Positions 21,015-32,105 of a DNA stretch of 64,000 nucleotides are shown here, piece after piece; position 1 is the first letter of the stretch, and every line of letters starts with the position of its first letter. Position numbers and translations under genes: made by a program. This DNA is from Pleomorphomonas sp. (GTDB taxonomy: Bacteria > Pseudomonadota > Alphaproteobacteria > Rhizobiales > Pleomorphomonadaceae). The stretch is from positions 1 to 64,000 of the forward strand of contig JARKNW010000059.1 in assembly GCA_029976075.1 (NCBI GenBank), in the 5' to 3' direction. The notes beneath the pieces are model-generated. The model ran no database searches. It was not told the DNA's origin and worked only from the letters and a program-made list of their open reading frames with translations.

Positions 21015-21983
21015 TCAGCGATAGACGATATTGGCTTTTTGCCTCAGTTCCTGGGTGAGCTTCTTCGATGTTTCTTCGCCGCGCTTGTCGAGAGCTTCCG
21101 CGTCAAGCCCTGCGGCAACCGCCGCTTCGCCGGTCACCTCGATCTTGTTGCACACGGCATACATCTCAAAGCCCAACTCGGAACGCTGCGGAGTGGTCAG
21201 ATGTCCTTCGGCAGTCTTTTCCAGCTCTTCCTTGAGCCCGGGAGGAACCTCGCTCGCCAGCCGGCGGCCAACGTTGATGATCGCAACTTCCTTCAGTCCC
21301 TTGGCCATGGCCAAGCCTTCGCTGCAGCTGCGGAACTTGCCGCGCAGCGCATCAGCCTCTGCCTTCCGGCGGTTGACATCAGCCGGTGAGGCGCTGCGCT
21401 GCACTGCAAAGACGACGCGCTGGAGCACATAGTCGCTCGCCGTTACCGCATTGGCGTTCTTCTCGCGGTTTCGCATTTGCTGGATAAGGTCTGCCGACTC
21501 GGCCTTGATGTCCTGCTGGATCTTGGCGCGGATGATGCGACCCCATACCATCTGGGCGCGAATGCGATCCTTGAAGGTTTTGATCGGCACACCACCGGCG
21601 CCAAGAGCCTTCTCGAACTGAGGAACAGTCAGCTTGGAGCGTGAAGCGATAGTCGTCAGGGCTGCGACCACGGCATCCTCGCTGACGACGATACCGCGCC
21701 GCTCGCCATCCTGAAGGCGGAGCTGTTCATCGATCAACTCATCTTGCGCGGCCTTGGCTGCCGGACCGGGTGCCAAGTGCATGGCTAGCTGCAACAAGCG
21801 GGCCCGCGACTGCACATCCATCGTTGTGATTGCCCGATCATTGACCACGACTTTGATGTTGTTTTCGGCGTGGGCATAAGAAATGACGACAGTGCCGACC
21901 GGCGACAACGAAGCCACCGCAACAATGGTCGCAGCCAGAAGTGCGCCCCTCATGTTTCGCGCGATGGTCACGATACGATGCAT
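21015..21983 (-). CDS. SurA N-terminal-domain periplasmic chaperone
   Basis: Signal-peptide-like N-terminus then IKVVVNDRAITTMDVQSRARLLQL. Position between pdxA and lptD matches the canonical surA locus. Confidence 0.85.
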   Translation of the reverse strand: MHRIVTIARNMRGALLAATIVAVASLSPVGTVVISYAHAENNIKVVVNDRAITTMDVQSRARLLQLAMHLAPGPAAKAAQDELIDEQLRLQDGERRGIVVSEDAVVAALTTIASRSKLTVPQFEKALGAGGVPIKTFKDRIRAQMVWGRIIRAKIQQDIKAESADLIQQMRNREKNANAVTASDYVLQRVVFAVQRSASPADVNRRKAEADALRGKFRSCSEGLAMAKGLKEVAIINVGRRLASEVPPGLKEELEKTAEGHLTTPQRSELGFEMYAVCNKIEVTGEAAVAAGLDAEALDKRGEETSKKLTQELRQKANIVYR

Positions 21984-22085
21984 CTTTAGCCTCTCCGCCC
22001 GTTTGTCCGAACACATGGGCTTTTATTAATAGAATTTGTCAAGTCCGTGATCCGTAATACTTACGGCTCATGGCAGACGACAAAG

Positions 22086-24533
22086 CTATTTGTCCAAGCC
22101 GACCGACGTACCAATCTCTCCGAGCGTCTTGAAGCCCGCCCGAAGATAGAAGGTCTGGTTGTTTGGCGTTGTCGTCAGGTCTTTCGAATAGGAGAACGAC
22201 AGCGAAAATTCTTCCGTGTCGTAAGCAAGCCCCAGCGCATGGCGCACGAACTGATCGTTGATAAGATCGTAACGGCTCGACGCGAAGGCGCGCCAGTTTT
22301 CCGTCAGCCTGAGGCTGGTGGCCGCCTGTAGTTCCGAACGGTTCTCGTCGATGCCTAGATCGGGCTTCGAGCGAATGAAGGCATAAGTCAATGTTGCCGT
22401 CAGAGGTCCGGTGATGCCGAGGATCTGGCTGTCGAAACGGTTGACTTCAAGGCTGTCGTGATCGAGCCGCACGCTGCTGCTGGTGAGGAGCCCGGTCTTT
22501 GTACTGACGCTTAAGCCCGCAACATAGTCGGATACATCCGATTCGAGACCGGAGTAGGCACCCGTGTCGTAACGCGTGGCTTCCGCGAATGAGTTTTCGC
22601 CGGCAAGCTGGAAAGATTGGCCAAACGTACCGCTTACGCCAAGACCATGACTGAAGGAGCCGGAATAGCGCAGGCCAACATTGGCACGAGTTCCTCCCTC
22701 CACCCGATCAAAGCCGGAGAACTTGTCATAGTTGAACAGATTATTGGCATCGAAAACCAGGCTCTGTGAATCCTCATTTGCAATATGAGCCGCCTCCGTC
22801 TCATTTGGACGGACGATCAACTGAGCAATCGGCTCAATGATCTGGTTTCCGACGGGCGAAGTAATCGCAACCGGGTAGCTGTATTCAAGTCCAGCTGCGG
22901 GCATCGCCCGCCCCAAAAGCCCTGTTGAGGTTTCCGGCAGAACGGCGCTGTTGTTCGGGTCGGAAAAAATGGCATCGCCGCGGAAGTAAAGGAAAGGCGT
23001 CAGCACACCACCGGTCTGGTCCACCATCCGACGACGCCATTGGGCGTCTATGCTGAGGCGGTCGAACGTACCGGCAGCTGCGCGCACGCGCGTTTTCTCG
23101 CCGGAGTCAAAGACGTTATTGTTATTCTTGTCGATCTGGTAGATGTCGTCCTTGGTACGCGTAATACTGGTGAAGTTGGTCGTCAGCGATGCCTCACCAC
23201 CCAACACCGGATCCTTAGCGTACACCTTGTGGTCTATCACCGGATAGACAAACGGCTGCTTCTCCTGCAGGTCATGGTCTTGGGCGAGATTTGACGTCTT
23301 CGAATCTTCCTGCTGCACGAAGAAGCCATAGGCGGCCATGTCGAAGCGATTGCGGTCGCGCGCCCCGGTCAGGTAGATCTTGTTGACTGCAACGTCTGAA
23401 TTGCCCGACTTTATGTCGTAGTTCTTCATGAAGGTTTTGTCGCTCGCGACTGCGAAATCCCAACCCCATGACCAGTTATTGTTAATCGAAAAACGCCCCG
23501 ACGTTTCGACGGAGCCGCGCCAAAGCTCGTCGCCCGACGTACCTACATAAGCTTTTTGGTCGAGCTGATGGATACCCGATAGTGTGACCGAATAATTGCC
23601 GGACTCCAGATGCTGCCGCCATTCGGTCGAGAAGAGGAGGCCTTGGCGCGTATAAACGGTAGGCGTCAGCGTCAGCCCATAGCTCGGATCGAGCGAGATG
23701 TAATACGGCACCTTGACCGAATAGCCGAGGTTGGTGTTGCTCTTGTAGCTCGGCATCAGCACGCCGGTCTTGTTCTTGACCGATGGGTCTGGCTGAGAGA
23801 GCACTGGCACCCAGGCGAGCGGTACACCCAAGAACTCGAACGTCGCGTTCTCAAAGACGATCGTCTGATCTTTCTGCTTGTGCAGGATACGATTCGCCTT
23901 GATCTGCCAAATCGGCTTCTTGCCCTTCGCGCCATTGCAGTCGACGCAGGGGAGATAAGTGCCATCGTCGAGCACCGTCAGGTCGCCATTGCTACGCGTG
24001 GCATGGCGAGCGGTGAACGCGGCGCGATTGGCCGTCGTGAGCTGGAGGCCTTCCATGATGCCGTTGGCAAGATCGTTGTCGAGATCGACCTTGTCACCAT
24101 GAGCGACGTTGCCCTGCGGGTCGGTGATCTCGACATTGCCGATCGCCGTCACACGCTGGGTCTTGCGGTTGACGACCACTTCGTCGGCCACCACCACGTG
24201 ATTGAGGTAATAGATGACGACGCGTCCGGATGCCGTGACCGAATCGGCATCCATATCGTAGGCGACTGTGTCGGCCTCGATCATCATCTTTTCATCGGTG
24301 CTCGGCTGTTTGGCAGAGCTGATCATGTTGGTCAGCGAGGTGTCTTTGACAAACTGCGCGAGGGCGCCCGACGGCAGAAAAATGAGAATGGTAGCGGCTA
24401 CGCCGCACAGAAGGTGCGCGGCGATTCTCGGCTCCGATGCCTGCGATACGACAGATCTACGCACGCTCACCCATCCTCGCGGAACAACAGAACCGTGGAA
24501 CCCAGCAGGATCGCCACGATCGAGGGCGCCCAC
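22086..24533 (-). CDS. lptD: LPS-assembly protein LptD (start uncertain; ORF overlaps the lptG 3' end)
   Basis: OstA-like N-terminal domain (MMIEADTVAYDMDADSVTASGRVVIYY...GKVDLDNDLANGIMEGL) and a long beta-barrel C-terminus. Confidence 0.93.
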   Translation of the reverse strand: MGALDRGDPAGFHGSVVPRGWVSVRRSVVSQASEPRIAAHLLCGVAATILIFLPSGALAQFVKDTSLTNMISSAKQPSTDEKMMIEADTVAYDMDADSVTASGRVVIYYLNHVVVADEVVVNRKTQRVTAIGNVEITDPQGNVAHGDKVDLDNDLANGIMEGLQLTTANRAAFTARHATRSNGDLTVLDDGTYLPCVDCNGAKGKKPIWQIKANRILHKQKDQTIVFENATFEFLGVPLAWVPVLSQPDPSVKNKTGVLMPSYKSNTNLGYSVKVPYYISLDPSYGLTLTPTVYTRQGLLFSTEWRQHLESGNYSVTLSGIHQLDQKAYVGTSGDELWRGSVETSGRFSINNNWSWGWDFAVASDKTFMKNYDIKSGNSDVAVNKIYLTGARDRNRFDMAAYGFFVQQEDSKTSNLAQDHDLQEKQPFVYPVIDHKVYAKDPVLGGEASLTTNFTSITRTKDDIYQIDKNNNNVFDSGEKTRVRAAAGTFDRLSIDAQWRRRMVDQTGGVLTPFLYFRGDAIFSDPNNSAVLPETSTGLLGRAMPAAGLEYSYPVAITSPVGNQIIEPIAQLIVRPNETEAAHIANEDSQSLVFDANNLFNYDKFSGFDRVEGGTRANVGLRYSGSFSHGLGVSGTFGQSFQLAGENSFAEATRYDTGAYSGLESDVSDYVAGLSVSTKTGLLTSSSVRLDHDSLEVNRFDSQILGITGPLTATLTYAFIRSKPDLGIDENRSELQAATSLRLTENWRAFASSRYDLINDQFVRHALGLAYDTEEFSLSFSYSKDLTTTPNNQTFYLRAGFKTLGEIGTSVGLDK

Positions 24534-25561
24534 GCGGCGAGGACTGGCGACACCAGCCCCTCGCTGCCCAGCGAACGGGCAACCTCGATGACGACATAAA
24601 GCACGAAGCCAGCGACGACGCCACCGAGAATCATCCTCTCGCCACCGCCATATCGTGCAAATCCTAATGACACTGTTGCAGCAATGAGAACCATCGAGGC
24701 GAGCAGCAGCGGACGCGCCAGGAGCGATTGATACTGAAGGCTGAATCTGTTTGCCGGCAGCGACGATGCCCGAGCTTGAGCAATCGCTTCGGGCAACTGC
24801 CAGAAGGAGATGCTATCGGGCGAACCCAAGCCTCCGGCGACCTGTTCGGCCGTCAGCGCAGTCGGCAAATAGAAGCTGTCGCGATGCTCCGGAACTCCGC
24901 TGCTCTGAGTGACGGTTGCATTCAAGAGACGCCACTGCCCCGGTTCAAGATGTCCTGTGTCGGCCTCGACGCGCTCGGCCAGCATCCCATCGGCGCCGAA
25001 CACCCAGAACACCGGCTGAAGAATGGTGTTGCCACCGTCGGAGACGCCTTCCGTATGCAGCACGGCATTCCCGTCGCCAGTGCGTTGCCGGGTCCAGCTC
25101 GGCGTTGCTGATCCCGAGAGAAGTGTGGTCATCACACTCGACCGCGAACCGACCAGAAGATCACTGGACAGGTTGCGAGCCCAGGTTGCGAAAGGGTTGT
25201 AGATCGTCGTGGTGGCAGCTCCCAGAACGAGAGCGAAGACCAGAGCCGGCAGCGTGAATTGCCACACGGACAGGCCGGCGGCCCGCACGATCATCAGCTC
25301 AGAGCCCCGGGAAAGGGTCACAAAGGCAGCAATCGATCCGAGCAGTACGGCGAAGGGGAGTACCTGTTCCATCAGTGCCGGTACGCGCAAGGCTGACGCC
25401 GAGATGACAACCGCCACCGAAATATCTTCGCGCCCGCCAGTCGATCGGAGCAACTCGATCGAGTCGATCAGGAAGACCAACAGGAAGATGCCGACGAACA
25501 TCCCGAAGATCCACAAGGCGAAGCGCGCCGTGAAGTAGGTCGCGAGCGATCGGCCGATCAT
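24467..25561 (-). CDS. lptG: LPS export ABC transporter permease LptG
   Basis: 364 aa YjgP/YjgQ-type permease immediately upstream of lptD; overlaps lptF by 4 bp. Confidence 0.92.
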   Translation of the reverse strand: MIGRSLATYFTARFALWIFGMFVGIFLLVFLIDSIELLRSTGGREDISVAVVISASALRVPALMEQVLPFAVLLGSIAAFVTLSRGSELMIVRAAGLSVWQFTLPALVFALVLGAATTTIYNPFATWARNLSSDLLVGSRSSVMTTLLSGSATPSWTRQRTGDGNAVLHTEGVSDGGNTILQPVFWVFGADGMLAERVEADTGHLEPGQWRLLNATVTQSSGVPEHRDSFYLPTALTAEQVAGGLGSPDSISFWQLPEAIAQARASSLPANRFSLQYQSLLARPLLLASMVLIAATVSLGFARYGGGERMILGGVVAGFVLYVVIEVARSLGSEGLVSPVLAAWAPSIVAILLGSTVLLFREDG

Positions 25562-26709
25562 TGGGCAGCCTCCTGCTTGCTTACCGATGCACGCCGTAAC
25601 CGATCGATCAGTTTGCCCGCGAAGCCGGAGGAGACGACGGGATGAACGCCGATGATGATCATCGTCGCAAAGGCGATGGTCAGAAGGGTCGGCGCGGCGA
25701 CTGCCATGAAAGATATGCTAGGCGAGCCTTTGGAAACCCCCAGGACGGCAAATCCCAGCACGCGGACGAGAGAGCCGACGATGATTGCCATCGTCACCGG
25801 CAGGGTCTGGCCGCGGCGGTTTGTCGTCGGGAAACCGAGAAACAGGAAAACGGCGAGTGTCTGAGCCAGCGGATAGATGGGCTCGGCAAGACGGTTCATG
25901 ATTTCCGGCGCGAGTTCAGGAGTATTCTCGGTCTTGCGCAGTTCCAGGAGTTCGCTGATCGTTCGCTCCGAAAGACCGTAATTCGCGGCACCCGGCTTTC
26001 CCGCCAACTGGCTGAGGTCGAAGGCATAGGAGCCGAACGTGACGAACGTGTTGGCACCGGTTGCCTTCGCTTTTCTCTCGATGGTGCCCTGTTCCATCAC
26101 GATCATCGACCGGCCAGCGACTTCGGCAACGCGGCCGCGCTTGGCGGAATAGGTGTAGGAGAACTCTGGGTTTCGATCGTCCAGGATGAACAGATCAAGC
26201 AGAGACCCGTCGCCATCGCGATTGCGGATGTGGAAAGTCAGGCCCGTGTCAACCTGAGTGAACCGACCTGGCTGGATGACGTTGGCGACCACATCCGCTC
26301 TCACCGTCTGCATCATGTCCATGACGGAGCGCGATGCGATCGGGTTGAACCAGAAGGCCAGTGCGGCGATGAAAGCCGATACCACCAGCGCCGAGGTGAT
26401 GAAGGGGAGGGCAAGGCGACGCTGTGAAACGCCGGCGGCCGTAATGGCCACGATGCCGCTTTCCGCCTGGAGGCGCTGCAGAACCAGGACCAAAGCCACC
26501 ACCAGCGCGAACGGGGCCACCACGCCAAGAACGCGCGGCATCGAAAGCAGGGTGAGGCCGAGGTAAACCGCGATCGCCTGCCCCTTGGCCGTCACCAAGT
26601 CGAAGCGGCGGAGTGCCTGCGTCACCCAAGCGATACCGGCGAGCGTCAGCATTACGCCGACGAAGGCGTAGAGCGTTCGCGAAAAGAGATAGGTACCGAA
26701 ACGCCGCAT
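25558..26709 (-). CDS. lptF: LPS export ABC transporter permease LptF
   Basis: 383 aa YjgP/YjgQ-type permease starting [23 protein letters not shown]. First gene of the minus-strand lpt cluster. Confidence 0.92.
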   Translation of the reverse strand: MRRFGTYLFSRTLYAFVGVMLTLAGIAWVTQALRRFDLVTAKGQAIAVYLGLTLLSMPRVLGVVAPFALVVALVLVLQRLQAESGIVAITAAGVSQRRLALPFITSALVVSAFIAALAFWFNPIASRSVMDMMQTVRADVVANVIQPGRFTQVDTGLTFHIRNRDGDGSLLDLFILDDRNPEFSYTYSAKRGRVAEVAGRSMIVMEQGTIERKAKATGANTFVTFGSYAFDLSQLAGKPGAANYGLSERTISELLELRKTENTPELAPEIMNRLAEPIYPLAQTLAVFLFLGFPTTNRRGQTLPVTMAIIVGSLVRVLGFAVLGVSKGSPSISFMAVAAPTLLTIAFATMIIIGVHPVVSSGFAGKLIDRLRRASVSKQEAAQ

Positions 26710-26948
26710 TATTAACCTGTATCGAACCTGCCGAGGGCAAGGAAGCCGAGGCTACCAGACCTATAGTGAATCCTTCCTTCCCGAAAAGGGTAAATTTTCG
26801 GGCTGCCCAATGTGCTGGTCGCCGCCGTCCGAAGGGGAACTCATCTGAATGCAACTCCTGTCTTGCTCTCGCCTTCGTCAGGCGCCACATTCTGCCCGCA
26901 GATCCGGATCGCGCCCGCTCAGGGGTGCCCGGCAATCAGGAAGAAATC

Positions 26949-28442
26949 ATGGCGGCTGCTCCAACTCTTTCTTTTTCCAAGACGCTCGAGGCTGATGCCC
27001 CGGTGCTGGTTGTACTCGTCGATCCGGACAACAAGGCCGGTGTGATCGGGAACTCCGTGCTTGATCGGCTGTCCGACGGTCTTGATCGAGCGGTGGCGGC
27101 TACCGGCTTTTCCGGCAAGGCTGGCTCTTTTCTCGATGTCCTCGCTCCTGCCGGGCTGACGGTTGGGCGTCTGATTCTCATGGGGATAGGTGCGTCCTCA
27201 GAGCTCGATGATAAGGCGGCGTTGAAGCTGGGCGGGCAGGTGTATGGCAAGCTCAAGGAGATCAAGGCCAAGGCGGCGACTGTGATCCTCGAGACGAAGG
27301 AAGGGCCTCTGGCACCCGAGCTCGGCGCCGAGTTCCTGTTGGGGATCCGCCTGCGCGCCTATGAGTTCGACAAGTATAAGACCGTGAAGAAGGATGACGC
27401 TCCGGGTGTCGTTGCCATCACGCTGGTGGCCGAGCATGCCGGAAAGATCAAGAAGGCGTGGGCCGAGACCGAGTCGGTGGCAGAGGGTGTGGTCATCGCC
27501 CGCGATTTGATCCACGAAGCTCCCAATGCGCTCGGTCCGCAGGAATTTGCCGCCGAAGCCGAGAAGCTCAAGAAGCTGGGCGTTGAGGTTGAGGTGCTTG
27601 GAGAAAAGGACCTGCGGAAGATCGGCATGGGCGCGTTGCTCGCCGTGGCCCAGGGATCCGCTCGGCCGCCGCGCGTCGTCGTCATGAAGTGGAACGGCGG
27701 CAAGGATGGCGATCGGCCGGCTGTGTTCATCGGCAAGGGCCTCGTGTTCGATTCGGGCGGCATCTCCATCAAGCCGGCCGCCGGGATGGAGGATATGAAG
27801 GCCGACATGGGCGGTGCTGCTGCCGTGACCGGTCTTTTCAGGGCTCTGGCCGGGCGCAAGGCAAAGGTGAACGCCATTGGCCTGCTCGGTATCGTCGAGA
27901 ACATGCCCGACGGCGGCTCCTATCGTCCGGGCGACATTCTAACCTCGCTGTCCGGGCAGACTATCGAAGTGGTCAATACCGACGCCGAAGGCCGTCTCGT
28001 CCTTGCCGACGTGCTGACCTACGCAGCCGACCGCTTCAAGCCGGCCTTCATGGTCAATCTGGCCACGCTGACTGGTGCGATCCTCGTCGCTCTCGGTGCG
28101 CAGATCGCCGGCCTGTTCTCCAATGACGACGAGCTTGCCAGCGATCTTGTCAAAGCCGGCGAGGATACCGGCGAGCGCCTGTGGCGTATGCCGATGGGGC
28201 CTGAGTACGACAAGCTGATCGACAGCCGGTTTGCCGACATGAAGAACTCCGGCGGCCGCAATGCCGGGTCGATTACGGCGGCGCAATTCCTGAAACGCTT
28301 TGTTGGCGAGACGCCTTGGGCGCACCTCGATATTGCCGGCACGGCCATGTCGAGCCCGGAGACCGACATCAACAAGGCTTGGGCTTCAGGCTTCGGTGTG
28401 CGCTTGCTCGACCGCTTGGTTCGCAATCGCTTCGAGAGCTGA
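26949..28442 (+). CDS. pepA: leucyl aminopeptidase (M17)
   Basis: [53 protein letters not shown]17 metal-binding signatures. Confidence 0.96.
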   Translation: MAAAPTLSFSKTLEADAPVLVVLVDPDNKAGVIGNSVLDRLSDGLDRAVAATGFSGKAGSFLDVLAPAGLTVGRLILMGIGASSELDDKAALKLGGQVYGKLKEIKAKAATVILETKEGPLAPELGAEFLLGIRLRAYEFDKYKTVKKDDAPGVVAITLVAEHAGKIKKAWAETESVAEGVVIARDLIHEAPNALGPQEFAAEAEKLKKLGVEVEVLGEKDLRKIGMGALLAVAQGSARPPRVVVMKWNGGKDGDRPAVFIGKGLVFDSGGISIKPAAGMEDMKADMGGAAAVTGLFRALAGRKAKVNAIGLLGIVENMPDGGSYRPGDILTSLSGQTIEVVNTDAEGRLVLADVLTYAADRFKPAFMVNLATLTGAILVALGAQIAGLFSNDDELASDLVKAGEDTGERLWRMPMGPEYDKLIDSRFADMKNSGGRNAGSITAAQFLKRFVGETPWAHLDIAGTAMSSPETDINKAWASGFGVRLLDRLVRNRFES

Positions 28443-28501
28443 GTTCGATCTGGTCGGCGCCGAAGGGTGCCGACCTTCCCGCTCGAGGGGTGGACCAATC
28501 G

Positions 28502-28954
28502 ATGACAGAGGCCCTCTTTTATCATCTCGAAGGCCAGCCGCTTGAACGGGTTCTGCCCGTTCTGCTGCAAAAATCGGTAGAGCGTGGCTGGCGCGTGGTG
28601 GTGGAAGCGGGAACGCCGGAGCGACTCGCGGCTCTCGATAGCCATCTGTGGACCTTCGACGACGCAGCCTTCTTGCCGCATGGAACCGCGTCCGATGGTC
28701 ACGCCACTCTTCAGCCGGTCTATCTCGCCGCCGGTCCGGAAACCCCCAACGATGCCGCCGTGCGCTTTCTGGTCGACCGTGCACCGCTGCCAGAGGACGC
28801 CGAGCGCTATCAACGTCTGGTTCTGATATTCGACGGGACCGACGATGCCGCGCTCGCCGAGGCAAGGGCTGCCTGGAAAACCTTGAAGGGAAAGGGGCTG
28901 GAGGTTACCTACTGGCAGCAGGATGGCGAGGGGCGGTGGGCACGCAAGGCGTGA
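28502..28954 (+). CDS. holC: DNA polymerase III subunit chi
   Basis: MTEALFYHLEGQPLERVLPVLLQKSVERGWRVVVEAGTPERLAALDSHLWTFDDAAFLPHG. Directly after pepA as is common. Confidence 0.93.
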   Translation: MTEALFYHLEGQPLERVLPVLLQKSVERGWRVVVEAGTPERLAALDSHLWTFDDAAFLPHGTASDGHATLQPVYLAAGPETPNDAAVRFLVDRAPLPEDAERYQRLVLIFDGTDDAALAEARAAWKTLKGKGLEVTYWQQDGEGRWARKA

Positions 28955-29035
28955 CATTGCAACGATCGACCTTGCATCTGATATCTTTCTTGAAGTCCAC
29001 TGACATTCCTGCCCGGTCTCGCTAGAACCACCATC

Positions 29036-30412
29036 ATGAACACCGTCGTCCGCTTCGCGCCGTCTCCAACCGGCAATATCCACATCGGCAATGCCCGCCC
29101 GGCATTGTTCAACTGGCTCTTCGCGCTGAAAACCGGAGGCCAGTTCATCTTGCGTTTCGACGATACCGACCGCGCCCGCTCGACAGAGGAATACGCGGCC
29201 AACATCGTTGCTGATTTGGCTTGGCTTGGCATCCGGCCGCACACGTCATTTCGCCAATCCGATCGCCTCGATCGTTATGAAGCGGCAAAGGCCGACCTGA
29301 TCGCCAAGGGGCTGCTCTATCCCTGCTACGAAACGGCGGAAGAGCTGGAATATGCGCGCAAGCGCCGACTGGCCCGTCGCCTGCCGCCCGTCTACGACCG
29401 CGCCGCTCTCAAGCTGAGCGAGGCCGATCGTTCTCGCCTCGAGGCGGAAGGGCGGCAGCCGCATTGGCGCTTCCTGCTGCCGAACTTCGATAGCGATCCG
29501 CTGTCGCCGAGCCGCCATCTCGTCCACTGGCAGGATCTCTGTCGCGGCGAGGAGACGGTCGATCTGGCATCCTTGTCCGATCCGGTCCTGATCCGGGAAG
29601 ATGGCACATATCTTTACACGCTGACCTCTGTGGTCGACGATATCGACACGTCTGTCACTCACATCATCCGAGGCGGCGACCACATTACCAATACCGGTGT
29701 CCAGATCTCGTTGTTTCAAGCGCTGGGCGGTGCCGTGCCGATCTTCGCGCACCACAACCTGCTGACCGACGCAACCGGCGAGGGTTTTTCCAAGCGTACC
29801 GGTTCGCTATCGTTGCGCAATCTCCGGGCGGAGGGCTACGAGCCGGAGGCGGTGGCGTCGCTCGCCGTCAATGTCGGAACCTCGCACGCCGTGGAGAAGG
29901 TGGGGTCGCTGGCCGAACTGGCGGAGCACTTCGATCTTGCTGCCGTTTCTCGCTCGTCTGCCAAGTTCGACCCCAGCGAACTCAAGACGTTGAACGCCCA
30001 CATTGTCCATGGGCTCGATTTTGACACCGTTCGGAAGCGCCTGACCGATCTCGGCATTCCGGCTCACCCGGCCTTCTGGCAAGCCGTCAAGGGCAACTGC
30101 ATGCGCATTGCCGATGCGGCGGGCTGGTGGAAGCTGATCACCGGCCCGGTGACGCCGCAGGTTGACGAAGCAGATCGCGATTTTCTTGAGGCGGCACGCG
30201 ATGTTTTGCCGCCAGAGCCTTGGACAGACGATAGTTTCCGTGAGTGGACTTCCGCGTTGAAGGCCAAGACCGGTCGCAAGGGGCGAGAACTTTTCCTGCC
30301 ACTTCGCAAGGCATTGACGGGGCTGGATCACGGTCCGGAACTGGCGCCGCTTTTGCCACTCATTGGGGCAAAGGCCGTCGGAGAGCGCCTTTCATCGGCG
30401 ATCGGGCGCTGA
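29036..30412 (+). CDS. gltX: glutamate--tRNA ligase (GluRS2-like variant)
   Basis: HIGH region [28 protein letters not shown]-equivalent region [13 protein letters not shown]. Confidence 0.93.
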   Translation: MNTVVRFAPSPTGNIHIGNARPALFNWLFALKTGGQFILRFDDTDRARSTEEYAANIVADLAWLGIRPHTSFRQSDRLDRYEAAKADLIAKGLLYPCYETAEELEYARKRRLARRLPPVYDRAALKLSEADRSRLEAEGRQPHWRFLLPNFDSDPLSPSRHLVHWQDLCRGEETVDLASLSDPVLIREDGTYLYTLTSVVDDIDTSVTHIIRGGDHITNTGVQISLFQALGGAVPIFAHHNLLTDATGEGFSKRTGSLSLRNLRAEGYEPEAVASLAVNVGTSHAVEKVGSLAELAEHFDLAAVSRSSAKFDPSELKTLNAHIVHGLDFDTVRKRLTDLGIPAHPAFWQAVKGNCMRIADAAGWWKLITGPVTPQVDEADRDFLEAARDVLPPEPWTDDSFREWTSALKAKTGRKGRELFLPLRKALTGLDHGPELAPLLPLIGAKAVGERLSSAIGR

Positions 30413-30447
30413 ATACGACATGGCCGAGGTTTCCGGGGAGGAGAGAG

Positions 30448-31233
30448 ATGAGACAGTGGCTGGGCTGCGTTGCGGTGCTCTGTCTTCTGGCAGGTTTGTC
30501 CGCGCCCCTGACGGCAAGGGCGGAGGAACCGGCCTGTGATCCGCTCGCCATCGATCTGACGCTAACGCCCCAGCGCACGCTGATCTATGCGAGCCTCAAG
30601 GAAACCGTGCAGGTGCAGGCTGCTCGACCGGACAAGGCAGACGTCGTTCTGATCGGCGATTCCCTGCTCTCCGGGTGGCGAACCGATCTTCCCGCGACCT
30701 TTCCTTCAACTGCCATCTATGACTTTGCGGTCGGCGGCGACCGCGTACCCAGCGTTCTCTGGCGCTTTGACAACACCGACCTTTCGCATCTCCGGCCTTC
30801 GGCTGCCGTTCTCCTGATCGGGACTAATGATCTGGGTGCCGGCACGCCGGCCTGCGCGGTAGCTGCTGGCATCGAAACGATCGTGGAGCGGCTGCGCAAG
30901 TTGTGGCCTGAAACGCAGGTGCTCGTGTTGACGATCCCGCCGCGTGGTGCCGATTTTCATGTGATCGATGACCGCCGGTTGGAGGTCAACAAGGCCATCG
31001 TTGCGCTCGGCAGCCGTTTCGATCGGGTGCATGCCGTACCGATCGACGACAATGCCTTTACCTGCGGCCAGTATGCAGCGGCACCGCTCACCACCGGGAC
31101 CGAAGCTCGTCGCCTGTCCTGTACCAACTATGCCGATGACAACCTTCATTTCTCGACGGAAGGTTATGGCGAGCTCGGCCGCCTCCTCAAGGACGCGGCC
31201 GCCAAGAGCCTCGGCCGAGACGTCTTCCATTGA
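30448..31233 (+). CDS. SGNH/GDSL hydrolase family secreted protein
   Basis: Signal-like N-terminus; ADVVLIGDSLLSGW (GDS block), LLIGTNDLGAG (GxND) and DDNLHFSTEGY (DxxH). Confidence 0.88.
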   Translation: MRQWLGCVAVLCLLAGLSAPLTARAEEPACDPLAIDLTLTPQRTLIYASLKETVQVQAARPDKADVVLIGDSLLSGWRTDLPATFPSTAIYDFAVGGDRVPSVLWRFDNTDLSHLRPSAAVLLIGTNDLGAGTPACAVAAGIETIVERLRKLWPETQVLVLTIPPRGADFHVIDDRRLEVNKAIVALGSRFDRVHAVPIDDNAFTCGQYAAAPLTTGTEARRLSCTNYADDNLHFSTEGYGELGRLLKDAAAKSLGRDVFH

Positions 31234-31322
31234 ATGGCCTTGGCCAGCTTCAAAGGGTGCCTATATGTCTCGCATGGCGGCCAGGATGGATCCGGCGCGC
31301 CAATGCCTGGATGTTTTTCGAA

Positions 31323-31847
31323 ATGCATAATGTCGCCAAGTCGCTAGTGGGCCTTGTGGCTCTGGGTTTTGCTGCCCTTTTACCGTCGGTTGCCTCGGCG
31401 GCTTCTGACGATCCGGATCTGATCTTCAAGCGGTCTACGGTCTGGCACTTCCTGACCCCCGACCACAAGCTTGCCGTCTACGCCATCGATGATCCCGTGG
31501 TGGAGGGGGTGGCTTGTCACTTTACGCTGCCGGAGAAAGGTGGCGTCGAAGGCATGCTCGGTCTTGCCGAGGAGACCTCGGACATTTCGCTTGCATGTCG
31601 GCAGGTCGGGCCGATCAGCTTCAAGGAGAAGTTCGAGCAGGGCTCCGACATGTACCGCCAGAGCCGCTCGCTGTTCTTCAAGAAGATGCAGATCGTTCGT
31701 GGCTGTGACGCCAAGCGCAACGTCCTGGTTTATCTCGTCTATTCCGACAAGCTGATCGAGGGTAGCCCCAAGAATTCCACATCGACCGTTCCGATCATGC
31801 CCTGGGGTGACACACCGGCGGTCAAGTGCGGCGATTGGCTGAAATAG
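31323..31847 (+). CDS. creA: CreA family periplasmic protein
   Basis: Signal peptide then ASDDPDLIFKRSTVWHFLTPDHKLAVYAIDDPVVEGVACHFTLPEKGG...ACRQVGPISFKEKFEQGSDMYRQSRSLFFKKMQIVRGCDAKRNVLVYLVYSDKLIEGSPKNSTSTVPIMPW. Confidence 0.93.
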   Translation: MHNVAKSLVGLVALGFAALLPSVASAASDDPDLIFKRSTVWHFLTPDHKLAVYAIDDPVVEGVACHFTLPEKGGVEGMLGLAEETSDISLACRQVGPISFKEKFEQGSDMYRQSRSLFFKKMQIVRGCDAKRNVLVYLVYSDKLIEGSPKNSTSTVPIMPWGDTPAVKCGDWLK

Positions 31848-31875
31848 GCCAGACCATCCTGCACGTTTCGTAAGG

Positions 31876-31907
31876 CGCCGCCCGCTCCGCATGGGCGGCG
31901 TTTTTTT
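31876..31907 (+). terminator. Intrinsic terminator downstream of creA
   Basis: CGCCGCCC-(9 nt)-GGGCGGCG followed by TTTTTTT. Confidence 0.9.
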
Positions 31908-32105
31908 ATGGCTTCCCTTGACGGCGAGAGGCGTTTGAAGGCATATCGGCGGCCATGTTCCGGGACGCGCGCATCACCATTACCGCCAAGATTATTTGTG
32001 GCTGAGCTTTACGCCGGCCGCGGACGTCCCCGTCACGATCTTTCCGAAGACCAGAACGGATGATGGGTTCCCCCGGCCGGCCCGGCGATGACCTATGTGC
32101 GTTCC

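Noticed and set aside
21015-21983. SurA-like protein considered a novel chaperone because no clear parvulin domain is visible by eye
   Set aside because: Its position between pdxA and lptD and its N-terminal SurA-type sequence match ordinary alphaproteobacterial surA loci; divergence alone is not remarkable.
31955-32005. 16-codon ORF MFRDARITITAKIICG upstream of cysS, containing one Cys codon, considered as a cysteine-sensing leader peptide
   Set aside because: Only a single Cys codon, and no intrinsic terminator with T-tract between it and cysS; the terminator at 31876-31907 lies before it and belongs to creA.
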